A stretch of 64,000 bases of DNA from Mortierella alpina (Eukaryota > Mortierellomycota > Mortierellomycetes > Mortierellales > Mortierellaceae), in assembly GCA_029449245.1 (NCBI GenBank), contig JANATF010000005.1:1550001-1614000 (forward strand). The letters run 5' to 3'. The notes under the pieces are model-generated. The model saw nothing but the letters and a program-made list of their open reading frames with translations. It ran no database searches and was not told where the DNA came from. A program made the position numbers and the translations under genes. The first letter of the stretch is position 1. The number at the start of each line of letters is the position of its first letter. This document shows, in pieces, positions 1 to 10,903 of the stretch.

Positions 1-231
1 ACCCTTCCAGCGAATGTAGTAATAAAGTCCGTTCTCTGAGTCACGTTTGTGTCCGACGACCTTCTCCACTTCAAATACATCCTCCTCGTCGTCGTCGCTG
101 TCGCTTTCTTCATTCTCTTTTTGAGACTTTGTTGGCGGCTGTCCAATAGTGTCTTCAGGCACAGGTTCAGTCTTGACAGAAGGCGCACTGTCGACCTCCT
201 TTTTGATTTGAAGACCGTCCATTATTGACAT
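1..231 (-). CDS. Chromodomain protein, N-terminal part (cut by window edge)
   Basis: The reading frame opens at the ATG at 231 and runs off the left edge, giving 77 codons. An alternative in-frame ATG lies at 222. The first ~50 residues are acidic and disordered, with a Lys-Glu SUMO-like stretch and an Asp/Glu run (SDSDDDEEDVFEVEKVVGHK). They lead into the start of a chromodomain: VFEVEKVVGHK followed by YYYIRWKG, the first strands with the aromatic residues that usually form the methyl-lysine cage. HP1/CBX-type proteins begin this way and bind methylated histone H3 in heterochromatin. The family is clear from the motif. Whether this is HP1 itself (with a chromoshadow domain) or another chromodomain protein cannot be told, because the rest is missing. 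Confidence 0.8.
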   Translation of the reverse strand, partial: MSIMDGLQIKKEVDSAPSVKTEPVPEDTIGQPPTKSQKENEESDSDDDEEDVFEVEKVVGHKRDSENGLYYYIRWKG

Positions 232-452
232 TTCGTGTCCTGTTGAGCCTGCCGAATGCCTGTAGGTTTTAAAGCGGCATTGGATGAGCCGAAAGCACAA
301 TCTGGAAAGAGCTTTGGTTATGATGCATTCAAGCGTAGTCAATCGCATCCCTACGTGCGCGATTAGTCGCATTACCTGCTCTTTGACGTGTCTTGGTCGA
401 AGATTCAAATTCGTGGCCTGTTTTTGGAGCCAGATTAAAGCACGTGTTTTAT

Positions 453-1733
453 TTACAAGGCAGTGCCGCGCTCAAAGTCATCCCTGATCTCTTTGGTATG
501 CTTATCATAGAACCGGGCAATCTTTTGGTTGAACCGCTGGTTGGCGTCGTTGATGTAGTTCACATCTTCGTCCTCCTTGTGCGCCCTGCGTTTCGAGAAT
601 CTGGATCGGGCGTCGATCTGCTTGGCAACATCTGCAGCTAGACGATCCACTGCCAGTGCATTGGGCTTCGCGTCCGACAGGAACGCAACAGAGTTGGCAT
701 CGCGGTAGAACCCAGAGTCGCTCGAAACCACCAGCTCTCCATCCTCGTTGGCTTGCATTGCTGCCTCTTTCTTGGCATTGTACGCAGCCAAGTTCGGCTT
801 GAGCTCCGCGACTTGCTTAAGATATTTTTTGTGGTTGACTTGATCCCAATCTACAGCGTTGCGTTGCGTGTTGAGGCATGGTTAGCGTCGTGCCAAGTTC
901 AGAGAGTATCATCATCAGTGGTGTTGTCAACTCGGCTCCTCTAGCTTTACCTGTAAACTTGTTGTCCATTCGGACTCTCTTTGCCTCCTGCTTCTCGTTC
1001 CACCGCTCCACACTCTCTGCAGAGTAACCCCAGAACTGCGATCGCTCATAGTCCTCACCTGCTTCCTCCGCATCCCGCTTGGCCATCAGTTTTTCGGCGT
1101 CTTCTCGTGCCCTCTCCTTCTTGTGTTCCTCTTTTCTATTAACTTTGGATTTCTGATGCTCCGCCATCAAATCTGTGCGATTCGCTTGTTTGGATGCATT
1201 CTAGTTATATCGAGAACCGAAAAAAATGTCAGACGCTGCGTCCATCGAGAACAAGACTTGCAAACATACACTACACTAGAAGAAAGGCAGCAACATACCA
1301 ACTTTTGCCGCAGTCCTTTGAGCTTTTCCATTCTTTCAGCCATTGTTAATGGGGCATCTCCACGTTTTGCCACTTCATCCGCGGTCTCTGGCTCTTTCAT
1401 TTCCTGATCCTGACTGGTTGGTTTTCTGACAGAGGAAGAGATCTCGACACTCTCCATCTCAACCGGCGCATTCCTTGTCGCTTTTGAGTTTCTTTTTGGT
1501 TTCTTCTGGGCCTGCTCCCCCTCCTGCTCTGCTTCTGTAGAAACTGATGTTGTTATGGTGACCGTCGTCTCGGTCGTACTTGATATCGTCTCAATAATCT
1601 CTGTAGATGCTGCTGCTGAATCGCTTGAATCCGCGGCGGCTACGATTGCCGCTGCCGCCGATGCTGCTGCTGCTGCTTCTGCAGCGACGGCAGCCTTCGT
1701 CTTGCGTGCAGGTGCTTTCTTTTTGGGTGGCAT
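453..1733 (-). CDS. SYF2: Pre-mRNA-splicing factor SYF2
   Basis: Three exons: 1733-1299, 1200-951 and 850-453 (1083 nt, 360 aa); both introns are GT-AG and the frame closes exactly. The N-terminal ~110 residues are a Lys-rich start (MPPKKKAPARK) and an Ala/Thr/Ser-rich tract not found in short SYF2 proteins. The conserved part follows: RMEKLKGLRQKL, GEDYERSQFWGYSAESVERW, and a C-terminal block ending NQKIARFYDKHTKEIRDDFE then RGTAL. That C-terminus is diagnostic for the SYF2 family, part of the Prp19-associated (NineTeen) complex in activated spliceosomes. It is longer than the ~215-245 aa of yeast and animal SYF2 because of the N-terminal extension. It diverges from the methyltransferase gene starting at 2191. 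Confidence 0.93.
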
Positions 1734-2190
1734 GGTTTGTTGCTGGAAGTTAAGGTAGAATGCCTGGCAGACTGCAGCTCGCAGCGAGCACAAAAAGCTT
1801 CAATCACGTCACTGTAGTCCGTATTGCGCTTGCTGTATATCACCAAGCGCTCTCTTTTCGGCGCACACAGCGCCTTCCCTTTACACCCCCTGATTCTGTA
1901 TGCCTTCCTCCTTGCTCTTGGTGCGCTCTCCTGGTGAGTGGAAGCACCTCTGGAGCAGGCTTCCACCAGTTCTCCAGAGCGTTAAACAGACGGGCTCCTG
2001 GAAAACAAGGGTCTCGGTCACGGCGGCTGTGTGCCACCTTCAAAGTAAAGGAGATTCAAGTGCAGGGCGATGCCCTGTCCTCTAACCTTTCTAACAACTT
2101 CTTCGTCCAATCGTCCATTATCCTCACGAACTAGCCAACAGTTTTGCTATATCGTCCAGCACCAACTCAACCTCCCAAGACAGCGGCGTG
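1734..2190. promoter_or_regulatory. Divergent intergenic region SYF2 / METTL26-like gene
   Basis: These 457 bp separate two divergently transcribed genes and must hold both leaders and promoters. An ATG at 2070 lies upstream of the methyltransferase start and out of frame with it, so it may act as an upstream ORF. I see no clear TATA element. Confidence 0.5.
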
Positions 2191-3118
2191 ATGACCGAAG
2201 GAGGTACTTCCTTTAAACAGAACATGAGCGAGTTTGTTCAGGTCAACCGCAAGGTGTTTTTTGCTGCCGCCGACCGGAACAAGGATCTGATTCTTGATCA
2301 GTTGCGACCTTACCTTGACAGGGCACAACTAGGTAAGGACCCCTGGCACAGCCTCACCTTTCCACCACTTCCAACAGATCTTTGTTCATAACAACATGAC
2401 TTTTGATAATCAGTTCTAGAGGTCGGTTCAGGATCTGGACAGCATGTTTATCATTTCGCCAGCGCATACCCAAAAGTCGTGTTTCAACCCACGGAATATG
2501 ACACATCCTTACTAGCGAGTATTGCGAGTTACTCTGAGGAGCTCAACCAAGAACGCCATCGTATCAACGCTCCTTTGGAGCTGGATGCTACCAACCCAGA
2601 GCATTGGCAGCGGATCCTAGAGGTTGGCCAGCAGGAGCGTCAGCAGCACGATTCCATGGAAGGCTGTTATGACTTGGTTCTGGTTACAAATGTGTTCCAT
2701 ATCTCGCCTTGGATTGTGGGCCTGTCCATTGTGCGCGGAGCAGGACAGATGCTAAAGTCCGGAGGGACACTGATCGTGTATGGTCCGTTCAAGAGGGATG
2801 GCCAATTCAACACTGAGAGTAATCGCGAAGTAAGGGGAAGGAAGCGCAACCGCTTTTGATTTTGCGGCGGCTATGCAGAGCGCTGTGCGACAGTCGAGAA
2901 GTGCCATTCATGCATTCTGGTCACTAACCCCCCCAATTGTTTTCGTGTCTCCACCCCCGTTCTAGTTCGACCAAACCCTTCGCGGTCGCGATCCCTCTTG
3001 GGGCGTACGAGATATGGAAGAGATCGAGGCCGTGGCCAAGGACGAGGCTCGCATGTCGCTTGCACAGATCGTGGACATGCCCTCAAACAACTATATGCTT
3101 TTTTTTGAAAAACAGTGA
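2191..3118 (+). CDS. METTL26/DUF938 family SAM-dependent methyltransferase
   Basis: Exons 2191-2332, 2420-2829 and 2966-3118 (705 nt, 234 aa) join in frame. Residues ~20-30 read FFAAADRNKD, the family hallmark (PAADRNKxPI). Exon 2 opens with EVGSGSGQHVYHFA, the SAM-binding glycine-rich motif I. LVTNVFHISPW and the loop GGTLIVYGPFKRDGQ follow. Exon 3 gives FDQTLRGRDPSWGVRDMEEI and ends with DMPSNNYMLFFEKQ. This order and the length (~200-235 aa) match DUF938/METTL26, conserved from bacteria to animals and of unproven substrate. The start is the first ATG in frame; a GTG lies one codon upstream. The protein appears cytosolic, with no targeting signal. Confidence 0.93.
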
Positions 3119-6100
3119 TTTTATAAACCGATGGGATGTGTAAAAGGATACTCCCCATCTGAACTATAGCCGGCATGGTGCTGCACCAAGTGACCTTACA
3201 AAATAAAGAGCAAGAACCGTTTCACGCAATGTTTTCTTTTCTCCCGAGCCATACTGTGAAGCACGGATACAATACAAGTCTAATGCAGTATTATTCAGCG
3301 CAGGTGGCAGATAACTGCAGTATGCACATAGAACCTATGGGGCTTTGCTTACAACAGTTACTCTTTTTTCACATGCGCATCGAGAGCAATTGTACAAATG
3401 ATGAAGCGTCCTGATATCTAGACTACCGGCTTTATCGTTCCTGAGCTTGCACTGTCAACCAAGGCGTTATTTCCCCACTGGAATACTAGAGTGCAATAGT
3501 TCCCACTGACTACATAGTACAGTAGGCTAGAGCTCATATTCAACATCTGGATCTCGTTCTTCCTCGTATCCACGTAACATCATTACCCACATGGTTGCGA
3601 CATGTGTATTGTGTACAAAGTAGGCAGAGCCACCATTTTTTTTCCAGCGGCCCATTGGTCTGTGCTTGAAAATCTGCCGACATAGGTGATTCGGCAACCC
3701 AGGCGCCGATAACCGCACAGCAAACCGATAAGCACAGGTCGACCACTATACTTCAGTTTCAAGGCATGGGGCTTGTTCTTGCATCGGCTCTTACTTGTTG
3801 TATTCCGCACGGTCGCTTCAGAGCCGGCTAGGTTTCTGGCTCATTTACACCTGTCAAGCTGCGGTAGCTTGTTTTCCCACATAGCGATTGGATTGATCGA
3901 CCAGGAAATGGATATGATCTCAATTGAGGTCCCTTTTTGATGACATTTTCAAGTGCAGAGGGAGAGATAGAGGAATAGAGTATGCAACCACCACCACGGG
4001 CATGTCGGAGCGATCACCATGCATACGTTGGTGTCCCAGATGAGACCTGGATGTAACGCTCCGGGAGAAGTCAATCGTCGTCATTGCCGCCGCGGCTTCT
4101 CTTTTCACCTGTTTTTCCTTGCTGGTTTGAATTTGAGTTTGCATTATGTGTTTGGAAAGACCAGCCCCGATCTTCAGATTCGTATTGCGCGAGATTTGAC
4201 CAGCAAGAACAAATCAAAGGAGGGCCATGAAATGGTCAATCCGTGGTCCATATTGCAAACTGATAAGGGCGAGGGGTCAACTATGGATAGGGCATCTCAG
4301 CACCACTTCGGATCCGCACGACTCGCACGGCCGTATGTACAAACATGTGTCCGTATTTACAGCATAACGAAAGCCGTTGCATTTAGACATGGCAGTCAAC
4401 GCGGCACGAGGGCCGATAGTCTATCTCTGCGCCGCGTTATACTCAAGCTGGTACACGAAAAAAGAATGGATGGAAGCGTACCTTCCGGATGGAGGTGGTC
4501 CAAGTTTGCGATACCCGATTGTCGAACAAAAGTACTATCACACTGGCCGACTCATCTCGAAGTCTCTGAACGAGAATGGGTGCGAGGTGTTTGGCGGGCG
4601 AACGTGGTTGGGCTTGTTCGGCCGCCTGACTTGACGGTCAACTATAGGAACTTTGTATTGTATTCTCGAGGTAATTGAATTGACAGGCCAGACCCATCTG
4701 CCAGCCATACGTTTGGCTTCGAGCTTTTCCCTCCGCCTGCTCTGTTTTATCACCTCTCGTCGCTGTTGCCACCTTCTTTCTCTCTTGTCCACACACCTTC
4801 AAAGTTTTTTTTCTCTCGGCACTTTGTTCTCCTCGCCACCGCCTTTTTCGTTCATTCGGTACCAACTTTCATCAGCAGCTATCCCGCCACTCTCCTCTAC
4901 AACGCCCACGCTTCCTCTGCCTTCCACCCTTCTCAAAGGTAGTACAGCTGTTGCCTGGCTCTTTCCAGTGGCAAACATCCATAGCTTGAGTGTACATGCC
5001 ATTTCCCACAGCTCTTAGCCCTCAGGTTGAGACACGAAGCGTCTTTTGTCTCCCACTTTGGAGTCCACTCTGTCTCAGACTCGTCGACCCGCACCCACCC
5101 TCTGCGCACTCCTATACAACCGTTGTCATACTGCAATATTCTCCGACTCTTCGTCAGCGAAGCATCAGTCCACAAAGTCCCATTTTGATGCGCCCGAAAG
5201 TTACTTTCATCAACAGTGGAGCAGCCACCAGCCATACTTGCGAAGAGAGAAAAGAGATGCTTTTACTGTGTGTACTCTTTGTGTGTGTATGTCTGTGTAT
5301 ATTTGTATGTGTGTGCGGGTGAGCTTGTTGTTGTGAGGATCAGTGCACGATCCACTGTGCCAACGGAAAATTCACCAAGAAGACAGCATAAACATCTATC
5401 TCGCTGTATTTTTTGAGGACCCGCTTATCGGCGTTTTGAGCTGCTGGTTTGGTGCAATGGTTTGGTTGGTTGGCGTGTGCTCTTTTAGTTTGTTTTCCTC
5501 CAACCTTGTTCGCGTATCGCACCGTGCTGGAGGAACGAAAGAAATGGGCCATGGCGTTATCCGCTCCTTTAGGGCACTGTCCAACCAACCGTTTGTGCCT
5601 TGTCCCGTTGGCTCTTGGCTAATGCAATGCCGCCCGCTCCTCTGCCCCTTTGCGAGCACCGTTCCCTATGTTGCTAGTCTTGACCTGAATCCCAACAACT
5701 TTTTTTCTTCTATTGCAATGCGGTCTCATGCCTTTTACCCCACAACTTTCCGTCGATTTGTCACCGTGCTCAAAAGGGTGTTACAGTCGTAGACTATTGT
5801 GGCCATCCCTTAGATTCTCGTTCCCGCTCATCATATCGACCCTCATTTCTCCACAGCCATGAACTCTCACGCCATGACACCGTTGTCGCGTTTTTTTTTT
5901 CTATTTTGGATACTCTACGCTGTGAGATCTGTCCCGGCATATTCTTGCTGTTGTGAACGGACCTCCTCTTGGTCATGAGGTCTTTTCTACCCCTGTCAAT
6001 GCAAAAGAAAAAGAAGAACTGCAGCCAAAAAAAAAACCTACTCGGCTTTCGCGCCCCATATCTACCACTCTCTTCATAGGTTGCGGGCTTTCGCTGCATG

Positions 6101-7003
6101 CCTCAGAGTCCATTACCGCCCTTTATCAGTCCCACAGCACACCGCACACCGTACACTTCATACTGCGCCCTGTTGCCCAACCACTAACTTGATCTTTTTC
6201 GTTGCTGCCCACTGTAGCCCTTTGCTGGCTGATAGCACTGAATCTCGCAACAGTACTGTACATGAAGTGAACAAGACCAAGCATATCTTAGGTAAGAGCT
6301 GAAGACAGTACTGTAAACACGAGTATGAATGTCCAATATCGGGCATCGTATCTTTGTGTGGTGAAGGTCTGACGGAGCAAGAAAAAAAAGTTTACCTTTT
6401 ATTCCCCTTTGACTAACCGACGATTTGCCTTATCTCCTTCATGCTTGTCTATGGTTCCGTTTCTCCTTCGCTGCCAACTTCCTGTGTCGCCTTTTTTCTT
6501 TCGTTGGTTTTGGTCTTGGTAATGGTGCCGCTGCTTTATCTTGCTGGACTATCTTGGTCACCTTGCATATTCTTGCATGGTCCTTTATCTTGGTCTGCCT
6601 CTTTTCTGTCTGTTCTTCGCTCTTCCTTCCTCTCTCTTCTGCTCTTCTGCTGCCCCTCCTCGCCTTTTTTTTTTCCTATCCCCTTGTTTCCCCTAATCGT
6701 TTCTTGACCGAATACTCGCCATTATTCCCTTATCCTGTGCTGTATGCTATTCTCACGCTGGTCATCGTAATATTCCTTTCCGTCCCCCCTTGTCCTGCTA
6801 TATCCTGCTGTCTATTTTGTTTATCAGCCCCCTTTCTTTCTTCTCTGCTTCTCGATTTGCCCTCCTCCGCACCTGTCCCCCTTCCCGGAGCACCAAAAAG
6901 CTCTTTCCTGTGTCTCGCTTGCTGTCCCTCTCTTCACCTTGACACTTTCCTTCAAAGACCTCGCTTTCCGTTGGAGACTCTTTCACAGACACTTTTGCCT
7001 CAG
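3119..7003. other. Gene-poor region and long leader of the CBM21 gene
   Basis: I recognise no gene in these 3.9 kb. The longest open frame (4019-4678, +) encodes no family-like sequence and overlaps frames on both strands. From ~4650 the + strand becomes pyrimidine-rich (repeated CTTTC/TCTC runs), as expected of the promoter and leader of the gene starting at 7004. A GT/TA-rich tract lies at ~5275-5318. The stretch 6425-7003 is open in frame with the downstream gene but translates into biased Leu/Ser/Phe sequence typical of translated CT-rich DNA. Confidence 0.5.
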
Positions 7004-8809
7004 ATGTCTCCTTCCTCCACCGATCAGTCTTCACAGTCCTTTGTCCTCTCCAGCCCCGACCGTGTGGTGTTCAGGACACTTCCTCATCCTCTCGCCTCTA
7101 CCAACAAGAGGGTGACCTTGTCACTGCGAAAGACCTCTTCCCCACCTCACTCGATCCAACCACTCAGTGCGGACTCTTCGACTCCAACCGCAGCAGACAC
7201 TCTTGCTGCAGACACTCTTCCAGCAGCAGCTACCATCGCGAGCCGACCCTCCTCTGAACCAGCAGCGGCACCACTGAACACCGTGAGCCCAAACACTCAC
7301 AGACGCTGCGCCAGCATGACCACCCAGGCAGGCAATCAACTCGTTTCGTCCATGTCCATGGCTCAGCCACTGTGTGCAACCTCACCATCGGCCACCAAAA
7401 CTCAATACCCAGAAGCATTAACTTCTTCAGCGACCGCCTCCTCCATCTCTCCTCCAAGTCCCATTCGAAAGCAGAGTGACATTTTTCTCAAGAATGGTCT
7501 TCCCATCAAGTCTGCCATGAAAAGTGGCGTCATGACTTTGAATCCCAGCATCAGACCTAATCGTTCACACACCTCACCAGACGCCCTCACCAGCCCCAAA
7601 TACGTCCACTTCAACACACAACTGGAGCAAATCCGGTTTTTCTTGCAGGGTGAGATGCCATCTTGCGTTTCAGAGCGAGACACGATCGTTGAGGACAGGC
7701 AGAGTGTCAGCTCGACCAGCGGCATCAAGTTAACGTTGACCAACTGGTGTGCTGTCCCCGCGGACGGCTTCCAGCCTGGCAACATCGACGCCGGTGCAGC
7801 GCCTTTGCGGGTCGAGAGTGTAGAGCTGTCTGAAGATCAGAAGGAGCTGCGAGGCAAGATCTTGATACAAAACATCGCGTTCCACAAGCACGTGTCTGTC
7901 CGGTACACGATCGATTACTGGCAGACGCAGTCTGAGGTTGTCGCAGAATTTGAGGAATCCATCCCTGGTTCTGGCTCGGCTGTGGACCGATTCTCGTTCA
8001 AGATCCCACTGGAAATGGACAAGTCTGTGGTGGAGAAGACATTCTGCTTTGCGGTGCGCTACCAGGTGATCGGACGTGAGTTTTGGGACAGCAACAATGG
8101 AATGAACTACCAGGTGGAATGCAAACGTGTGGTCGTGGTCGCTCCATCTTCACCTGCTGTGTCGGACCTCACGAAACAGATGAACAGTATTTTGCTCGCC
8201 GCGCGCATTCCAGACTACAGCAAGCCCCTGCTCACGAAGAAGTTGAACAACCGTTATGACCTTTCGAGCTCTCTCTCAGCTGCGTACAGTCAACCCATTG
8301 GTTTCTCCTCTCGGAGCAACAGTCCTCCCATCAAGATTGAGAGCACCTTGCCCATTAGCCAGACGGCGTACCGGCCCAGCGAGTACATCATGCCCGTGCA
8401 GTCTCCTCCCGGCTATCACCACTCGCTCTATGCGTCGTCCCCCAAATTTATCAACCCGTACATGTCTGCTGTTGCTTCGCCTCCAGAGCATTTCCACATT
8501 GAATTCGACCAGCTGTCGCTTGATCAGCCTATTTCTTCCAAAAGAGGCACTCGAAACTCTTGGGCCGGTCGTGAACGTGAATCTGGATCTGGCTTCTATG
8601 GATCCTATGCGTCATCCCCTGTGGCGTCTTCGCCCATCTCTATCCCTTCCTCACGCGCCCCAACTGAACATCGGCCTGCTGTTGGGTCATCTGGCTACTA
8701 CGATCTTGTGGACCGGTACTGCTTCTACGAGTCTAGCCCGCATACGCACCAATCCGGCACCTACTCAAGCTACCCGAACTCGCCTACACTGCCTTGTATC
8801 CATGGCTGA
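7004..8809 (+). CDS. CBM21-domain protein phosphatase 1 targeting subunit (glycogen/glucan type)
   Basis: One exon, 601 aa from the ATG at 7004. Residues 1-190 are Ser/Thr/Pro-rich. At ~195-203 comes SPKYVHFNTQLEQIRFF; KYVHF fits the [RK]xVxF PP1-docking motif and sits just before the carbohydrate-binding domain, as in Gac1/PPP1R3 proteins. The CBM21 domain spans ~268-375, with VESVELSEDQKELRGKILIQ, NIAFHKHVSVRYTIDYWQT and the C-terminal block FWDSNNGMNYQV, all typical of the family. The remaining ~225 residues are disordered and rich in SSP/SPP. Role by family: brings PP1 to glycogen or storage glucan to control synthase and phosphorylase. The frame stays open upstream to 6425 (+193 codons), but that part looks like translated leader. 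Confidence 0.88.
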   Translation: MSPSSTDQSSQSFVLSSPDRVVFRTLPHPLASTNKRVTLSLRKTSSPPHSIQPLSADSSTPTAADTLAADTLPAAATIASRPSSEPAAAPLNTVSPNTHRRCASMTTQAGNQLVSSMSMAQPLCATSPSATKTQYPEALTSSATASSISPPSPIRKQSDIFLKNGLPIKSAMKSGVMTLNPSIRPNRSHTSPDALTSPKYVHFNTQLEQIRFFLQGEMPSCVSERDTIVEDRQSVSSTSGIKLTLTNWCAVPADGFQPGNIDAGAAPLRVESVELSEDQKELRGKILIQNIAFHKHVSVRYTIDYWQTQSEVVAEFEESIPGSGSAVDRFSFKIPLEMDKSVVEKTFCFAVRYQVIGREFWDSNNGMNYQVECKRVVVVAPSSPAVSDLTKQMNSILLAARIPDYSKPLLTKKLNNRYDLSSSLSAAYSQPIGFSSRSNSPPIKIESTLPISQTAYRPSEYIMPVQSPPGYHHSLYASSPKFINPYMSAVASPPEHFHIEFDQLSLDQPISSKRGTRNSWAGRERESGSGFYGSYASSPVASSPISIPSSRAPTEHRPAVGSSGYYDLVDRYCFYESSPHTHQSGTYSSYPNSPTLPCIHG

Positions 8810-9411
8810 ATCTAGATGGGACAAAGGGACTCAACGCGTGTAGTCGCATTCCCTGTTGCGTTGTGATTTCTCCTGTACATAACGTGAGGGACTCTTTGTA
8901 ATCTTCGGATCCAAGACGCCGCCTCTGTTTGCCATTTTGTAACTCCTTAGCCTTTTTCTTCCGTTTGCTCTGCATTCTACTTTGTAATACCTCGCTCTTT
9001 GCTTGTAAACATCATGTATTTTTATCGTCGTTCTCTCTTCGCCTTTGTCTATTAAAAAACGCCCATTAAAGAATATATCACCGCAGCACCAACCAGTGGT
9101 CGCACAGACACACAGACACGTCGCGCCGCGAATGTGAGGAAGACAGTCGCCCTAAGCCACAACAACACCAGGCTTCTTTTTTTTTTTCTTTGCTGAAGGC
9201 TCATCAACCAACCCAACTGCAACCAACCATTCCTTGCATTCAGGACGGCGACAGGTAGCCTACTTGGAAGGACAGCGCACCCAACAATAACAATAACAAC
9301 AACAGCGTATTTATCAATCACAAGGCAGGAAGTCTACTCTCCTGTCCTTATCCGCACAACACTTGCTTTGACGGAGCTATTGAAGAAACCCACCAGTCAC
9401 CAGGAACGATC
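8810..9411. other. Intergenic region, CBM21 gene 3' end to NOL12 promoter
   Basis: 602 bp between two + strand genes. The first part is T-rich and contains a TATTAAAAAA stretch near 9050 that could serve as a poly(A) signal region. The last ~150 bp are rich in CAA/AAC repeats (ACAATAACAATAACAACAAC near 9285), a typical fungal mRNA leader. No RNA gene seen. Confidence 0.4.
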
Positions 9412-10736
9412 ATGAGTAACGCCCAGGTGCTGTCGAGCGGATCGGAGGTGTATGCCAAAAAGCGCAAGGCACGTCAGGAACAGCTTACAGAGGTGTCATT
9501 CGACCCTGAAGCCAGAAAGTATGGCGATGTTGTTAGCAGTGTAGCCCGTTGCTCATTTCAGATACGATATGTTATGATATCGAAGTGGGGGGGGAGGAGG
9601 GAGCAGCAGGACTGACCGATCGTACGTTTTACTTTTCTTTCTTTTCTTTAGGGAGTACTTGACCGGTTTCCATAAGCGTAAAGTGCATCGTCAGAACGTG
9701 GCACGAGAGCTTGCTAAACAGAGAGATCATGAGGAAAAACTGGAAGCCCGCAAAGAGGTTCGTACAAGAAGCGGAGGTTTTGGCAATTTCGTTCATGTAT
9801 ATGTGTATTGTTATTCTTTGTGCTGACCATTTCTTGCACCGATGTAAACATCTGTTTTGATTAGGCAAGAGCAGCAAGGAAAGAGATGCAGGAAGAAAAA
9901 GTCCAGGAGTATGAAAAGTACCGGAGACGTAAGTCATCATCCCACGTTGTTATACAGGAAGAAAAAAAACAACGGTTCTCGACTTTTATCATCGGCAGCT
10001 TTACTAAGGTGTTGTTGTTTTTGCTTTGTTTCTACCCATTTAAATCCCCTTTACAGAACTAAAGATCAAGTATGGAGAGGCACTAAGCGACGAAGAGGAC
10101 GAGGATGCTACTGTGTTCTCGGGTGACGATGGTGATAAGGATAAGGTCGAGAAGGCGCCTAAGCAAGCCAAGTTCAAGACCAAGACCTCTCTCACCACCG
10201 TTACCGTCATTGAGGACATGGATCAGGATGATGGCACATTCGGTCTCCCCAAAAACAACGCCGCTGCCATGGAGAAGAACAAGAAGAAGGGCGACGGCAG
10301 TGATAACGAGGACGATAACGAGGAGGATGAAGGTGAGGACGGAGGCGACAAGAAGAGGCAAAAGATTGGGTCTTCTTCTGCCACGACCGCCAAGGGTGCC
10401 AAGAAGATCTGGCCAGCAAAGGAAAAGAAGAAAAAGTTTCGTAAGTGCACTCACGCTCATTATCAATGCTGGTTCGCGCAATTTGGGTCACAATGAATAT
10501 CTCGGAAGACTTGTTTTTGACATTGAACGCATATTTTTTTTCCTATGATACTCGCACTCACACTATATCCAGGTTATGAGGGCAAGGTGCAGCGCAAACT
10601 CACAGCATTCCAAGATAAGCAGCGGGGCAACAGGCCACCAGGTGGACGTGAAGAGCGTGGCGGTAGGGGTGGTGGCCGCGGAGGAGGACGTGGCGGAGGA
10701 CGTGGAGGAGGACGAGGCGGACGTGGACGCAATTAG
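9412..10736 (+). CDS. RRP17: Nucleolar RNA-processing protein NOL12/Rrp17
   Basis: Five exons: 9412-9518, 9652-9757, 9865-9928, 10057-10440 and 10573-10736 (825 nt, 274 aa); all phases agree. Exons 1-2 give EVYAKKRKARQEQLTEVSFD then PEARKEYLTGFHKRKVHRQN, the Nop25/NOL12 signature, followed by a basic/acidic helix (ARELAKQREHEEKLEARKE). The middle is acidic and disordered with Lys runs; the C-terminus is an RGG tail of GGRG repeats that would bind RNA. Yeast Rrp17 is a 5'-3' exonuclease acting on pre-60S rRNA; human NOL12 is nucleolar. The RGG tail is an addition to the core. Intron 2 uses a weak GTTCGT donor. A 32-A tract lies ~70 bp after the stop. Confidence 0.92.
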
Positions 10737-10803
10737 ACATTCAAGGATACCTTGGGCATTTTGTATATCCTTTCCGTTCAGCATTGCATTAAAACTCTCT
10801 TTG

Positions 10804-10835
<32 letters not shown>
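10804..10835. repeat. Poly(A) tract, 32 A
   Basis: An uninterrupted A run on the + strand in the short convergent spacer between the NOL12 stop (10736) and the PX gene stop (10904). It is the longest of four such tracts (>=24) in the window and may lie in the NOL12 3' UTR. Confidence 0.95.
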
Positions 10836-10836
<1 letters not shown>

Positions 10837-10903
10837 AAGCTGGTCATAGACAGGGTAGGTATGTATAATATTATTACGGTTGATATACTAAGAATAATGG
10901 GTG

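Noticed and set aside
4019-4678. 219-codon open frame on the + strand
   Set aside because: No family-like motif, no supporting promoter or splice context, and competing frames on the other strand; probably chance.
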